From contig JAKAOK010000006.1 in assembly GCA_021812245.1 (NCBI GenBank), positions 1 through 64,000 of the forward strand: a stretch of DNA of 64,000 nucleotides, given 5' to 3'. Below are positions 53,076-62,060 of the stretch, piece by piece. Within the stretch, counting starts at the first letter, position 1; each line of letters starts with the position of its first letter. Source of the DNA: a bacterium. GTDB taxonomy: Bacteria > SZUA-79 > Acidulodesulfobacterales > Acidulodesulfobacteraceae. Under the pieces are notes generated by a model, which worked only from the letters and a program-made list of their open reading frames with translations, had not been told where the DNA came from and made no database searches. The translations under genes were made by a program, and so were the position numbers.

Positions 53076-54332
53076 ATGGAAAAAATTGATTGCAATAGAA
53101 GGGTCGTTATAACCGGATATTCCATGATTACGGCTCTCGGCAACGATGCCGAAACGTCATGGAATAGAATGGTAAACGGGGAAAGCGGAGTAGGACCGAT
53201 TACAAGGTTTGATACCGAAGGGTATTCCACTAAAATAGCGGGGGAGGTAAAAGGGTTTGATCCGGAAAAATTTATAGAAAAAAAAGAAGTAAAAAAAATG
53301 GATCAATTCATACATTATGCTCTTGCCTGCTCAAAAATGGCATTAGATATGTCAGGGCTTAAAATTACCGATGCCAACGCCCACAGGGTCGGCGTATGGA
53401 TAGGAGCCGGTATCGGAGGGCTGATGACCATCGAGAAATATCATACTATGCTTTTAGAGGGTGGTCCAAAAAAGATTTCACCGTTTTTTATACCGATGCT
53501 TTTGATAAATCTTGCTCCGGGACAGGTTTCTATAATGACCGGAGCCAAAGGCCCTAATGCCAGTACCGTTTCTGCCTGTTCCACCGGAACTAATTCAATA
53601 GGAGACGCTTATAAAATTATTGCCAGAGGGGATGCGGACGCTATGATAGCAGGTGGCGCAGAATCTACGGTGTCCCCGTTATGTATTTCAGGTTTTAACG
53701 CAATGAAAGCGCTTTCTACAAGAAACGAAGAGCCGGCTAAGGCTTCAAGGCCATTCGATAAAAACAGGGACGGATTTGTAGTCAGCGAAGGCGCGGGCAT
53801 CATTATTCTGGAAGAAATGAACGGCGCCATACAAAGAGGGGCTAAAATATATGCCGAAATAGTCGGATACGGCGTGTCTTCGGACGCGTATCATTTATCT
53901 ACGCCGGATCCGGAAGCTACGGGGGCATATTATAGCATGAAAAATGCAATCAAGGACGGCGGTTTAGCGCCAGATGATATAGACTATGTAAATGCTCACG
54001 GGACATCCACTTATTATAACGACCTGAATGAAACTAAGGCGATAAAACAGCTTTTCAAAGAGAAGGCGAAAAAGATTAAAATCAGTTCTATTAAATCTAT
54101 GCTTGGGCATGCGCTTGGAGCCGCGGGCGGCATAGAAGCCGTTGCGACCGCTTTGACCGTTAATACGGGCATTATGCCTCCGACCATTAATCTGGAGGAA
54201 CCCGATCCTGAGTGCGATCTGGATTATGTTCCTAATACCGCACAAAAAAGCGATATAAAGTATGCTATATCCAACTCTTTCGGGTTTGGCGGAACTAATG
54301 CCACATTGGTTTTTAAAAAATGGGAGGATTGA
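53076..54332 (+). CDS. fabF: 3-oxoacyl-ACP synthase II
   Basis: 418 residues. Elongates acyl-ACP. RRVVITGYSMITALGNDAETSW at the start; the catalytic Cys in VSACSTGTNSIGDAY, His in VNAHGTSTYYND and His in SMLGHALGAAGG. The C-terminus NSFGFGGTNATLVFK is standard. It ends the fatty acid part of the operon, seven bases before rpiB. Confidence 0.97.
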   Translation: MEKIDCNRRVVITGYSMITALGNDAETSWNRMVNGESGVGPITRFDTEGYSTKIAGEVKGFDPEKFIEKKEVKKMDQFIHYALACSKMALDMSGLKITDANAHRVGVWIGAGIGGLMTIEKYHTMLLEGGPKKISPFFIPMLLINLAPGQVSIMTGAKGPNASTVSACSTGTNSIGDAYKIIARGDADAMIAGGAESTVSPLCISGFNAMKALSTRNEEPAKASRPFDKNRDGFVVSEGAGIIILEEMNGAIQRGAKIYAEIVGYGVSSDAYHLSTPDPEATGAYYSMKNAIKDGGLAPDDIDYVNAHGTSTYYNDLNETKAIKQLFKEKAKKIKISSIKSMLGHALGAAGGIEAVATALTVNTGIMPPTINLEEPDPECDLDYVPNTAQKSDIKYAISNSFGFGGTNATLVFKKWED

Positions 54333-54339
54333 AATATAA

Positions 54340-54789
54340 ATGATTTATATAGGTTCGGACCACGCCGGTTTTGAATTAAAAGAGTTTATAAAAGAAGACC
54401 TTTCGCGAAAAGGTTTAAAGTATCTGGACATCGGTACTGATTCGCTAAAAAGCGTAGATTACCCCGATTATGCTCTTAAAGTAGCGGAAAAAGTCAAGGA
54501 AGACAAAGATAAAAATTCTTTCGGAATACTTGTCTGCGGAACCGGAATCGGAATGGATATAGCCGCAAACAAGGTTGACGGTATCAGAGCCGCCTTAGTC
54601 CATGATGAATATACCGCAGAGGTCGCAAAGGCCCATAATAACGCAAATATAATTACTATGGGCGGGAGAACGACAACCCCTACCGAAGCGGCAAGGTATA
54701 TAGATAAGTTTATGTCGTCGCAATATGAGGACGGCAGGCATGAAAATAGAATTTCCAAAATCAGTTCCATTGAAAAATTAAATATATAA
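54340..54789 (+). CDS. rpiB: Ribose-5-phosphate isomerase B
   Basis: 149 residues of the RpiB/LacAB family. It interconverts ribose and ribulose 5-phosphate. IYIGSDHAGFELKEFIKEDL at the start, YPDYALKVAEKV, the active-site Cys loop LVCGTGIGMDIAANKVDGIRA and NNANIITMGGRTTTP. It lies between fabF and glyA, an arrangement known from deltaproteobacterial-grade genomes. Secure identification. Confidence 0.95.
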   Translation: MIYIGSDHAGFELKEFIKEDLSRKGLKYLDIGTDSLKSVDYPDYALKVAEKVKEDKDKNSFGILVCGTGIGMDIAANKVDGIRAALVHDEYTAEVAKAHNNANIITMGGRTTTPTEAARYIDKFMSSQYEDGRHENRISKISSIEKLNI

Positions 54790-54819
54790 TAGCAGTTTAT
54801 AAGAAAAGGGTGGAATAAA

Positions 54820-56067
54820 TTGAATTTTGAAGATTTAAAAGAGACGGACAGGGAAGTTTACGAGTTTATAGGAAAGGAGATTGATAGGCAGAGATATTCA
54901 TTAGAGCTTATAGCATCGGAAAACTTTGTTTCAAAAGCCGTTATGCAGGCGCAGGGTTCCGTTTTGACGAATAAATATGCCGAAGGATATCCTAAAAAAA
55001 GATATTATGGGGGATGCGGCTTTATAGACGATATAGAACAACTGGCAATCGACAGGATAAAAGAGATATTTAAAGCCGAATATGCAAACGTTCAGCCTCA
55101 TTCCGGATCGCAGGCAAATATGGCTATATTTTACGCTTTTTTAAAGCCGGGCGACACGGTTTTAGGCATGGATTTATCGCATGGCGGTCATTTAACCCAT
55201 GGAAGCCCCGTAAATTTTTCCGGGAAATATTTTAATATAGTTCCTTACGGCGTAAACAAATCTACAGAGATTATCGATTATGACGAGTTGAGAAAAACTG
55301 CACTGCAGAATAAACCTAAGATGATAATAGCTGGAGCAAGCGCCTATCCGAGGATTATAGATTTTAAAAAATTCAGGGATATAGCGGATGAAGCAGGATG
55401 TTATCTTATGGTAGATATGGCGCATATAGCCGGACTTGTAGCTGCAGACCTTCACCCCAGCCCAGTTCCTTACGCAGATTTCGTTACGACCACGACTCAT
55501 AAGACGCTGAGGGGGCCAAGAGGCGGAATTATTTTGGCAAAGGCTAAGTACGAAAAGGAATTAAATTCGGCTATATTTCCCGGAATTCAGGGCGGACCGC
55601 TCGAACACATAATCGCCGCAAAGGCCGTAGCTTTTAAGGAAGCATTAAGCGAAAATTTTAAAAATTATCAGAGGCAGGTTGTTTTTAATGCCGCAGCGCT
55701 TGCTAATACGCTCCAAAATAACGGTTTTTCGTTAATATCAGGAGGCACGGACAATCATCTTATGCTTGTAGATTTCAGAAAATCCGAAATGACTGGCAAA
55801 CAGGCGGAAGCGCTACTGGACGAAGTAGGCATAACGGTCAATAAAAACAAAGTTCCTTTCGACGAAAGGTCGCCTTTCGTTACAAGCGGAATAAGAATAG
55901 GAACTCCGGCGGTTACCACAAGAGGCATGAAAGAAAGCGAAATGGTAAAAATAGGTGAGCTTATAACGGAAGTTCTGCAAAATCCGGCCGATGAAACAAT
56001 AAAAAACAGCGTAAAAAAAGAAGTAAAACTTTTGTGTTCCAAGTTTCCCTTATATGAAAATATTTAA
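54820..56067 (+). CDS. glyA: Serine hydroxymethyltransferase
   Basis: 415 residues, PLP enzyme making glycine and methylene-THF from serine. [50 protein letters not shown] and the PLP lysine in [15 protein letters not shown]. The start is TTG 54820 with GGGTGG about six bases upstream; [15 protein letters not shown] is the usual N-terminus. No glycine riboswitch fits in the 30-base gap. Secure. Confidence 0.97.
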   Translation: MNFEDLKETDREVYEFIGKEIDRQRYSLELIASENFVSKAVMQAQGSVLTNKYAEGYPKKRYYGGCGFIDDIEQLAIDRIKEIFKAEYANVQPHSGSQANMAIFYAFLKPGDTVLGMDLSHGGHLTHGSPVNFSGKYFNIVPYGVNKSTEIIDYDELRKTALQNKPKMIIAGASAYPRIIDFKKFRDIADEAGCYLMVDMAHIAGLVAADLHPSPVPYADFVTTTTHKTLRGPRGGIILAKAKYEKELNSAIFPGIQGGPLEHIIAAKAVAFKEALSENFKNYQRQVVFNAAALANTLQNNGFSLISGGTDNHLMLVDFRKSEMTGKQAEALLDEVGITVNKNKVPFDERSPFVTSGIRIGTPAVTTRGMKESEMVKIGELITEVLQNPADETIKNSVKKEVKLLCSKFPLYENI

Positions 56068-56082
56068 TGTTTTATCAGGTTT

Positions 56083-56541
56083 ATGAAATGCCCTTTCTGC
56101 TTTAACGACGATGATAAAGTAGTTGATTCGAGAATATCGAAGGACGGCAGGTCAACTAAAAGGAAAAGACAGTGCAACGTTTGCGGCAAAAGATTTACAA
56201 CCTTAGAAACGATTATCTCTGCATCTCCTCTGATAATTAAAAAAGACGGAAGAAGAGAGTCGTTCGACAGGCAGAAACTTCTTAACGGTCTTATAAAAGC
56301 ATGCGAAAAAAGGCCTGTCCCCTACCGGAATATCGAAGAAATAGTCCAATCCGTAGAAAAGTGGATTGAAGAAACAAACTTAAAAGAGATAAAAAGCGAA
56401 GAGATAGGAAAACACGTCCTCGATAAATTAAAAAATACGGATGCCATAAGTTATGTCCGCTTTGCTTCGGTTTATCTTTCTTTTAAGGATATAAACGAGC
56501 TTTACGAAAACGTGTCGGAACTTATTAAAAAGCAATCTTAA
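56083..56541 (+). CDS. nrdR: Transcriptional repressor NrdR
   Basis: 152 residues. Represses ribonucleotide reductase genes according to ATP/dATP. The N-terminal zinc ribbon is CPFCFNDDDKVVDSRISKDG with CNVCGKRF; the ATP-cone follows (IIKKDGRRESFDRQKLLNGL). It sits between glyA and ribD, as in many bacteria. No NrdR box was recognised inside the window. Confidence 0.97.
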   Translation: MKCPFCFNDDDKVVDSRISKDGRSTKRKRQCNVCGKRFTTLETIISASPLIIKKDGRRESFDRQKLLNGLIKACEKRPVPYRNIEEIVQSVEKWIEETNLKEIKSEEIGKHVLDKLKNTDAISYVRFASVYLSFKDINELYENVSELIKKQS

Positions 56542-56575
56542 AAATAGAAACCGCAAATATCTTCCGTTATATTCT

Positions 56576-57727
56576 ATGTATAAAAAAGGTAATAACCCCG
56601 ATAAATATTTCATATCTAAAACCTTAGAACTCGCAAAAAGAGCCGAAGGATTGACGTCCCCTAATCCTATGGTCGGAGCCTTAGTAGTCAGAGACGGCGC
56701 AATAGAAGGCGAAGGCTGGCATAAAAAAGCGGGACAGCCGCATGCCGAAGTCATAGCGCTAAGAAATGCGGGAGAAAAAGCGAAGGGCGCCACTCTATAC
56801 GTAAGTTTAGAGCCGTGCAGTCATTTCGGGAAAACCCCGCCCTGCGTTTATAAGATAAAAGAATCCGGCATAAAAAGAGTCGTGGCGGCGGTTAAAGACC
56901 CTAATCCTTTGGTATCGGGCAAGGGGTTAGATTATTTAAGGGATAACGGAATAGAAGCGGCTTGCGGAATTTTGGAAGAAAAAGCCAAAAGGCTGAACGA
57001 AGCTTTTTTTAAAAATATAACGAGCGGTCTTCCGTTTATAACAATTAAAGAAGCATTAACTTTAGACGGCAATATAGGTTATAAAAACGATAAAGAAAAA
57101 TCCTATCTTTCATCCGGCAAATCGCTTGAATATACCCATTACTTGAGGTTCGTAAACGATGCAATAATGGTTTCCGTAAAAACCGTTATAAAAGACGACC
57201 CTATGCTTGATGTCCGCATAAGTCGCGATGGGATGAAAAAGAAATTCTTAACCAAAAGATGGACCAAAATAATTTTAGATTCCGATTTAACCACCCCGAG
57301 CGATGCAAAAATTTTTAGCTCATGCGGAGATGTTTTAATATTTGCTTCAAAGGATTACGATAAAGAAAAAGATAAGAAAAAAAAGCTTTTAAAAGAAAAA
57401 GGTGCAATTATATACGATGTATATTATAATAATATAAACGGCAAAAGGTTTTTAGACCTGCAGGAAATATTTAGAAAATGCGGGGGGCTAAAAATCACGA
57501 GCATACTAGTCGAAGCCGGACCTACGCTTTTTAGTTCTTTGATTTGCGAAAAAAGTTACGATAAGCTGGTTTTTAATTTGACGCCTTATATTTTAGGAAG
57601 AAAGAGAGGGCTTGACTTATTCGGAGCGTTAAATTTGGAAAGTAAAGAGAAAATAAAATTGGACGGCTTAAATATTAAAAAACTCGGCGATGAAATATTT
57701 TTATCGTATTATCCGAAGTATTATTAA
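56576..57727 (+). CDS. ribD: Bifunctional riboflavin biosynthesis deaminase/reductase
   Basis: 383 residues. The deaminase domain has SPNPMVGALVVRDG, the zinc motif HAEVIAL, and LEPCSHFGKTPPC. The reductase domain (about 150-383) includes FITIKEALTLDGNIGYK and ILVEAGPTLFSSL. It catalyses the second and third steps after GTP opening. No FMN riboswitch is present: the upstream gap is 34 bases. First of ribD-ribE-ribBA-ribH. Confidence 0.95.
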   Translation: MYKKGNNPDKYFISKTLELAKRAEGLTSPNPMVGALVVRDGAIEGEGWHKKAGQPHAEVIALRNAGEKAKGATLYVSLEPCSHFGKTPPCVYKIKESGIKRVVAAVKDPNPLVSGKGLDYLRDNGIEAACGILEEKAKRLNEAFFKNITSGLPFITIKEALTLDGNIGYKNDKEKSYLSSGKSLEYTHYLRFVNDAIMVSVKTVIKDDPMLDVRISRDGMKKKFLTKRWTKIILDSDLTTPSDAKIFSSCGDVLIFASKDYDKEKDKKKKLLKEKGAIIYDVYYNNINGKRFLDLQEIFRKCGGLKITSILVEAGPTLFSSLICEKSYDKLVFNLTPYILGRKRGLDLFGALNLESKEKIKLDGLNIKKLGDEIFLSYYPKYY

Positions 57728-57759
57728 ATTTAATAATAATTTCCGCAGGTTTTAACGAT

Positions 57760-58440
57760 ATGTTTAGCGGCATAATAAAAGAACAGGGGGCAGTGAAATC
57801 TTTAAATAACGGTATTTTGTCGGTAGCCGCCAAAAATACCGGCAAAAATGCATATATAGGACAGAGCATTGCCGTTAACGGCGTCTGTCTAACCGTAAAA
57901 AAGATAAACTATCCCGCTTTATATTTTGATTATACCCCTGCAACTTTAAACGATTCCGCATTAAAATATTTAAAAATAAACGAAAGCGTGAATATCGAGC
58001 CGGCTCTTTCCGTGAATTCGGATATTTCAGGACATTTTGTGCTGGGTCATATAGACGGTATAGGCAGGATTTCGGTTAAAAAAAGAACGGGGAATTCTAT
58101 AATTGTAGGCATAAAAATAACAAATTCTATAGATGCCGATATTAAAAATTATATCATAAAGAAAGGCTCAATAAGCATCGATGGAATAAGTCTGACTGTA
58201 AATGAAATTGAGAGCGATATTTTTTTTGTGAGCGTAATACCTTTAACATACGACGAAACAAATTTAAAGTTTAAAAAGACGGGCGATTATGTAAATCTTG
58301 AATCCGATATAATAGAAAGAACCGTCGTGAACCGTTTAAAAGATACGGCGGCGGAACCGGCAGGCGGCGGAGCTAAAAAATCAAGCGTGAGCCGCAGCGG
58401 TTTGACTATGGAATTTTTAGCCGAAAACGGCTTTATGTAA
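57760..58440 (+). CDS. ribE: Riboflavin synthase alpha chain
   Basis: 226 residues with two similar beta-barrel halves. The first begins MFSGIIKEQGAVKSL and includes IAVNGVCLTVKKI. The second includes GHFVLGHIDGIGRISV and ISIDGISLTVNEI. It forms riboflavin from two lumazine molecules. The C-terminal AEPAGGGAKKSSVSR linker is an unconserved tail ending GLTMEFLAENGFM. A palindromic repeat separates it from ribBA. Confidence 0.95.
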   Translation: MFSGIIKEQGAVKSLNNGILSVAAKNTGKNAYIGQSIAVNGVCLTVKKINYPALYFDYTPATLNDSALKYLKINESVNIEPALSVNSDISGHFVLGHIDGIGRISVKKRTGNSIIVGIKITNSIDADIKNYIIKKGSISIDGISLTVNEIESDIFFVSVIPLTYDETNLKFKKTGDYVNLESDIIERTVVNRLKDTAAEPAGGGAKKSSVSRSGLTMEFLAENGFM

Positions 58441-58448
58441 TAAATTAA

Positions 58449-58472
58449 GGGGACAGACTTAAGTCTGTCCCC
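58449..58472. repeat. GGGGACAGA palindrome, copy 3 (ribE-ribBA gap)
   Basis: A perfect 24-base palindrome with arms GGGGACAGACTT and AAGTCTGTCCCC. It lies eight bases after the ribE stop and 22 before ribBA. Same family as copies at 32633 and 52752. Confidence 0.85.
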
Positions 58473-58493
58473 AGAAAAAGGAGATAAATATTT

Positions 58494-59699
58494 ATGAGTT
58501 TAGCAACCGTAGAAGAGGCTGCTCTCGATATAAAAAACGGAAAAATGATTATTCTCGTCGATGACGAGGACAGAGAAAACGAAGGAGATTTAGTCGTCGC
58601 TGCAGAGCATACCACCCCTGAAATTATCAACTTTATGACAAAATACGCAAGAGGCCTGATATGTTTAACGTTAACCGAGGAAAAAGCCGACAGTTTAGAC
58701 CTTCCTCCTATGGTCGTCAATAACGAGTCGAAGTTTACTACTGCGTTTACCGTATCGATCGAAGCGAAAGAGGGCGTTACGACCGGCATATCTGCTCATG
58801 ACAGGGCAAAAACCATATTGACGGCGATAGAAAACGATGCAAAACCGTCGGATTTAGTCAGACCCGGTCATATTTTCCCTTTAAGGGGCAAGAACGGCGG
58901 AGTATTGACGAGAACGGGACAGACCGAAGGTTCGATAGATATAGCCCGCATTGCCGGATTAAAGCCGTACGGCGTTATATGCGAAATAATGCACGACGAC
59001 GGAACTATGGCGAGAATGCCCGATTTGATAAAATTTTCAAAAAAATTCGATATAAAGATTTTAACCGTGAAAGATTTGATAAATTACAGGCTTAAACATG
59101 AGAAACATGTTAAAAGACTTGTAGAATCTAAAATACCTACCGAATTTGCGGGGGATTTTAAAATTATAGTATATTCCAACGATATCGATTTCAAAGAACA
59201 TATAGCTCTTGTAAAAGGAGAAATCAATAAAGACGAGCCCGTTTTAGTCAGGGTCCATTCTCAGTGCCTTACGGGAGATATATTCGGTTCTATGAGATGC
59301 GACTGTGGAGACCAATTGACGGCGGCTATGGAGATGATAGACAAGGAAGGCAGCGGCGTTATTTTATATTTAATGCAGGAAGGCAGGGGCATAGGTCTCG
59401 TGAATAAATTAAAAGCTTATAATCTTCAGGACCAGGGATACGATACCGTGGAAGCAAACGAAAAATTAGGCTTTAAACCGGATTTGAGGGAATACGGCGT
59501 AGGTGCCCAAATTTTGGTGGATCTTGGCGTCGGGAAAATGCGGCTTATGACCAATAATCCTAAAAAAATAATCGGGCTCGAAGGATACGGGCTGAGCGTG
59601 GTCGAAAGAGTTCCCGTAGAGATATGTCCAAACGAAACCAATAAGCACTATCTAAAAACGAAAAAAGAAAAATTAGGACACATATTAAAGATGAAATAA
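58494..59699 (+). CDS. ribBA: Bifunctional DHBP synthase / GTP cyclohydrolase II
   Basis: 401 residues. The N-terminal DHBP synthase (about 1-200) has [29 protein letters not shown] and [20 protein letters not shown]. The C-terminal GTP cyclohydrolase II has [21 protein letters not shown] (zinc cysteines), [17 protein letters not shown] and [17 protein letters not shown]. It supplies both precursors for riboflavin. AAGGAGAT precedes the start, right after the palindrome. Confidence 0.97.
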   Translation: MSLATVEEAALDIKNGKMIILVDDEDRENEGDLVVAAEHTTPEIINFMTKYARGLICLTLTEEKADSLDLPPMVVNNESKFTTAFTVSIEAKEGVTTGISAHDRAKTILTAIENDAKPSDLVRPGHIFPLRGKNGGVLTRTGQTEGSIDIARIAGLKPYGVICEIMHDDGTMARMPDLIKFSKKFDIKILTVKDLINYRLKHEKHVKRLVESKIPTEFAGDFKIIVYSNDIDFKEHIALVKGEINKDEPVLVRVHSQCLTGDIFGSMRCDCGDQLTAAMEMIDKEGSGVILYLMQEGRGIGLVNKLKAYNLQDQGYDTVEANEKLGFKPDLREYGVGAQILVDLGVGKMRLMTNNPKKIIGLEGYGLSVVERVPVEICPNETNKHYLKTKKEKLGHILKMK

Positions 59700-59731
59700 T
59701 AAAATTAAAATTGAATTAGCGGGAGTGTGAA

Positions 59732-60211
59732 ATGAGTAATTTTAATTTAATAGAAGGGGAACTTAAAGCCGCAGGTTTCAGGTTTGGTATAGTTGTATCG
59801 AGATTTAACGATTTTATTAACGGCAAACTGTTGGACGGGGCGTTGGATTATCTGAAAAGGGCGGGGGCCGTCGAGGATAACGTATCGGTCGTAAAGGTTC
59901 CGGGAGCATTTGAACTTCCAATGGCCGTAAAAATGCTGTTGGAAACAAAAAAATACGATGCGGTAATCTGCCTTGGAACGCTGATAAGGGGCGAAACTAC
60001 TCATTTTGACCTGTTGTCGAACCAAGTCACGAAATTAATTTCCGAGCTTTCAATCCACTATAATGTTCCGGTGAGTTACGGAATTATAACCGCCGAATCT
60101 ATAGAGCAGGCTATATCGCGCGCCGGCACTAAAATGGGTAATAAAGGTTTCGATGCGGCAATGTCTGCCGTAGAAATGGCAAGCCTCTACGCAAAAATTA
60201 AGAAGAGCTGA
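59732..60211 (+). CDS. ribH: 6,7-dimethyl-8-ribityllumazine synthase
   Basis: 159 residues. GIVVSRFNDFINGKLLDGAL, VKVPGAFELPMAVKMLL, CLGTLIRGETTHFDLLS (catalytic His) and PVSYGIITAESIEQAISRAG are standard. It makes the lumazine substrate of riboflavin synthase and normally assembles into a capsid. It is followed 17 bases later by nusB, as in many bacteria. Confidence 0.97.
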   Translation: MSNFNLIEGELKAAGFRFGIVVSRFNDFINGKLLDGALDYLKRAGAVEDNVSVVKVPGAFELPMAVKMLLETKKYDAVICLGTLIRGETTHFDLLSNQVTKLISELSIHYNVPVSYGIITAESIEQAISRAGTKMGNKGFDAAMSAVEMASLYAKIKKS

Positions 60212-60228
60212 GTTTTAACTATTTATTT

Positions 60229-60687
60229 ATGACGAAAAGAAGAAAAGCGAGAGAGCTTGCTTTGCAGTTTTTATACGAAGAAGACGGAGATATAAGCAAT
60301 TTAGACTATAAAATAAATTGTTTTTATAATGATTTTGCTTCGGAAAGTCTTATAAGAGACGGATTTATAAAAACTAAAGAAGATTTAAACAGGAAAAAGG
60401 ATATTTTCCAGATTTTTGATTTCTTTGCTAATATCGTACGCGGAACTTTATTAAATTTAGAGAAAATCGACTGTCTTATCGCAGCGCTGGCTAAAAACTG
60501 GACTATTGATAGAATGTCGAGGGTTGACAGGAATATTTTAAGACTTTCTATTTACGAGATTTTATTTATTCCCGAAACTCCCAAAAACGTAGTTATCAAC
60601 GAAGCGATAGAAATAGCGAAGAAATTCGGAAACGACGAGTCGCCGGCTTTCATTAACGGCATCTTGGATGCGGCGGTAAAGAGGTAA
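60229..60687 (+). CDS. nusB: Transcription antitermination factor NusB
   Basis: 152 residues, all-helical. ARELALQFLYEEDGD at the start, LIAALAKNWTIDRMSRVDRNIL and VVINEAIEIAKKFGNDESPAFINGIL are diagnostic. There is a slightly long middle insertion (about 25-60). NusB acts with NusE in rRNA antitermination. Its stop is two bases before the TusA-family gene. Confidence 0.96.
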   Translation: MTKRRKARELALQFLYEEDGDISNLDYKINCFYNDFASESLIRDGFIKTKEDLNRKKDIFQIFDFFANIVRGTLLNLEKIDCLIAALAKNWTIDRMSRVDRNILRLSIYEILFIPETPKNVVINEAIEIAKKFGNDESPAFINGILDAAVKR

Positions 60688-60689
60688 AA

Positions 60690-60950
60690 ATGGAGATTAA
60701 ATCGGAATTGAATTACGGCGGAGCCGTAATTGATATAAGAGGACTTTGCTGAGGCCCTCCGGTACGGGCGGTCGTCCATAAACTTAAAACTTTAAAACAG
60801 GATGACGTTTTAACGGTGGTTTCGGATAAAGATTCTTTACTGAATGATATTCCGGCTTTATGTTCTCTCATGAGCGTACAATTACTAAATGTGGTTAGTT
60901 TAAAAGACCTTTACATATTTTTTATCAAAAATAAAGATTGGAAAAAATAA
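60690..60950 (+). CDS. TusA-family sulfur carrier with in-frame UGA (candidate selenoprotein)
   Basis: An 86-codon frame from ATG 60690 to TAA 60950, interrupted by TGA at 60750-60752 (codon 21). Before it: GGAVIDIRGLC; after it: GPPVRAVVHKLK, DDVLTVVSDKDSLLNDIPAL and YIFFIKN. This matches TusA/SirA-like proteins along their whole length. The TGA is at the position of the conserved catalytic Cys (family pattern D-x-R-G-L-x-C-P-x-P). No other stop or frameshift occurs. A hairpin like a bacterial SECIS follows. GAGG precedes the ATG, and nusB is two bases away, so it is translated within the operon. A nonsense-mutated pseudogene is the alternative. Confidence 0.8.
60753..60777 (+). promoter_or_regulatory. 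SECIS-like hairpin after the UGA codon
   Basis: In the RNA, GG (60761-60762), bulged U (60763) and ACG (60764-60766) pair with CGU (60773-60775) and CC (60776-60777). The six-base loop GGCGGU (60767-60772) begins with two Gs. E. coli fdhF has the same order: GG, bulged U, three pairs, six-base loop with GG, then CC. The loop starts 14 bases after UGA, against 17 in fdhF, exactly one codon closer. Confidence 0.55.
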
Positions 60951-60958
60951 AGGGGAAA

Positions 60959-61687
60959 ATGATTAGGAATAATAATAGAGCGGCAGATGAAATGAGGCCT
61001 GTTAATATTATCCCCGGTTATATGAAATACGCCGAAGGTTCGTGTCTGGTAGAAGCAGGCGATACTAAGGTGATTTGTACGGCATCCGTCGATTATAAAG
61101 TGCCGCCGTTTTTAAAAGACAAAGGCGAAGGCTGGCTTACCGCCGAATATTCTATGCTTCCGAGGTCTGCCCATAACAGGATACCGAGAGACTCGGCGAA
61201 AGGAAAAGTCAACGGAAGGGCTCAGGAAATACAGAGGTTAATAGGCAGGTCGCTCAGGTCGGTAATTAATTTTTCGTATTTCCCCGGGATAACAGTATTA
61301 ATAGACTGCGACGTGATAAGTGCGGACGGCGGAACGAGGACGGCTTCTATAACGGGGGCATATATCGCCGCTTATCTTGCATTCTTAAACCTTATAAAAC
61401 AGGAAAAAATAGAAAAGATGCCTTTTTACGATTCCGTTGCCGCAATAAGCATCGGCATCGCAAGCGGAGAAATTCTTCTTGACCTCGATTATTCGGAAGA
61501 TTCCACAGCCGAACTGGATTTTAATTTCATACTAACCGGTTCCCGAAAAATTATAGAAATTCAGGGATGCGCCGAAAAAACTCCGATAGAATTCGACGTT
61601 CTTGGCAAGCTCTATGAACTTTCAAAAACCGCGGTTGCAAAAATTACGGAATTGCAGAATAAAGCAATTTCCGGTTACGCATCTTAA
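60959..61687 (+). CDS. rph: Ribonuclease PH
   Basis: 242 residues. Trims tRNA 3' ends phosphorolytically. The start at ATG 60959 (MIRNNNRAADEMRPVNI) has AGGGG four bases upstream; an earlier in-frame TTG lies inside the preceding gene and is not needed. Family marks are EGSCLVEAGDTKVICTASV, GWLTAEYSMLPRSAHNR, DCDVISADGGTRTASITGA and LDLDYSEDSTAELDFNF. It ends the long plus-strand run that began at rpmF. Confidence 0.96.
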   Translation: MIRNNNRAADEMRPVNIIPGYMKYAEGSCLVEAGDTKVICTASVDYKVPPFLKDKGEGWLTAEYSMLPRSAHNRIPRDSAKGKVNGRAQEIQRLIGRSLRSVINFSYFPGITVLIDCDVISADGGTRTASITGAYIAAYLAFLNLIKQEKIEKMPFYDSVAAISIGIASGEILLDLDYSEDSTAELDFNFILTGSRKIIEIQGCAEKTPIEFDVLGKLYELSKTAVAKITELQNKAISGYAS

Positions 61688-61727
61688 ATATTCGTAAATT
61701 ATATCTTTTGAATTTTTTCCAAATTTC

Positions 61728-62060
61728 TTAACCGTGGCGGTATCTGATTACTCTAGCTTTTTCAAGGGTAATCATTCCTTCCTTTACTATTTCGTCAAGA
61801 AAGGGGAGCAGGGAATTAAGCTTTTCTTCCGTATCTACGATCTCTACGACAACCGGCAGGTCTTCCGACAACCTCAGCAGTTTAGCCGTATGCATCCTAC
61901 TGTGCGCCCCAAAACCCATAATGCCGCGGAGAACGGTTGCCCCTGCAAGGTTAAGCTCGCGTGCCTTGATAACAATCTGTTCATATAGGGCTTTGCCTTT
62001 ATATTGGTCGGATTCGCCTATAAATATTCGTAAAAGCATGCCTTCTTCGGGAAGATTCAT
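61728..62060 (-). CDS. DUF190 family protein (PII-like)
   Basis: 110 residues. GMLLRIFIGESDQYKGKALYEQIV, then LNLAGATVLRGIMGFGAHSRMH and DLPVVVEIVDTEEKLNSLLPFL are the DUF190 pattern, a ferredoxin-like PII-related fold. It is commonly encoded beside CrcB, and here it touches crcB (one-base overlap). It may regulate or bind to the fluoride channel, but the function is not settled. Confidence 0.9.
   Translation of the reverse strand: MNLPEEGMLLRIFIGESDQYKGKALYEQIVIKARELNLAGATVLRGIMGFGAHSRMHTAKLLRLSEDLPVVVEIVDTEEKLNSLLPFLDEIVKEGMITLEKARVIRYRHG

Noticed and set aside
56542-56575. FMN riboswitch expected before ribD
   Set aside because: The gap is 34 bases and has no RFN-like stems; the genes are part of a longer transcript.
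60754-60769. GCCC/GGGC hairpin directly after the UGA as the SECIS
   Set aside because: Its loop starts only five bases after UGA, too close for known SECIS elements; the GG-bulged-U hairpin fits better.
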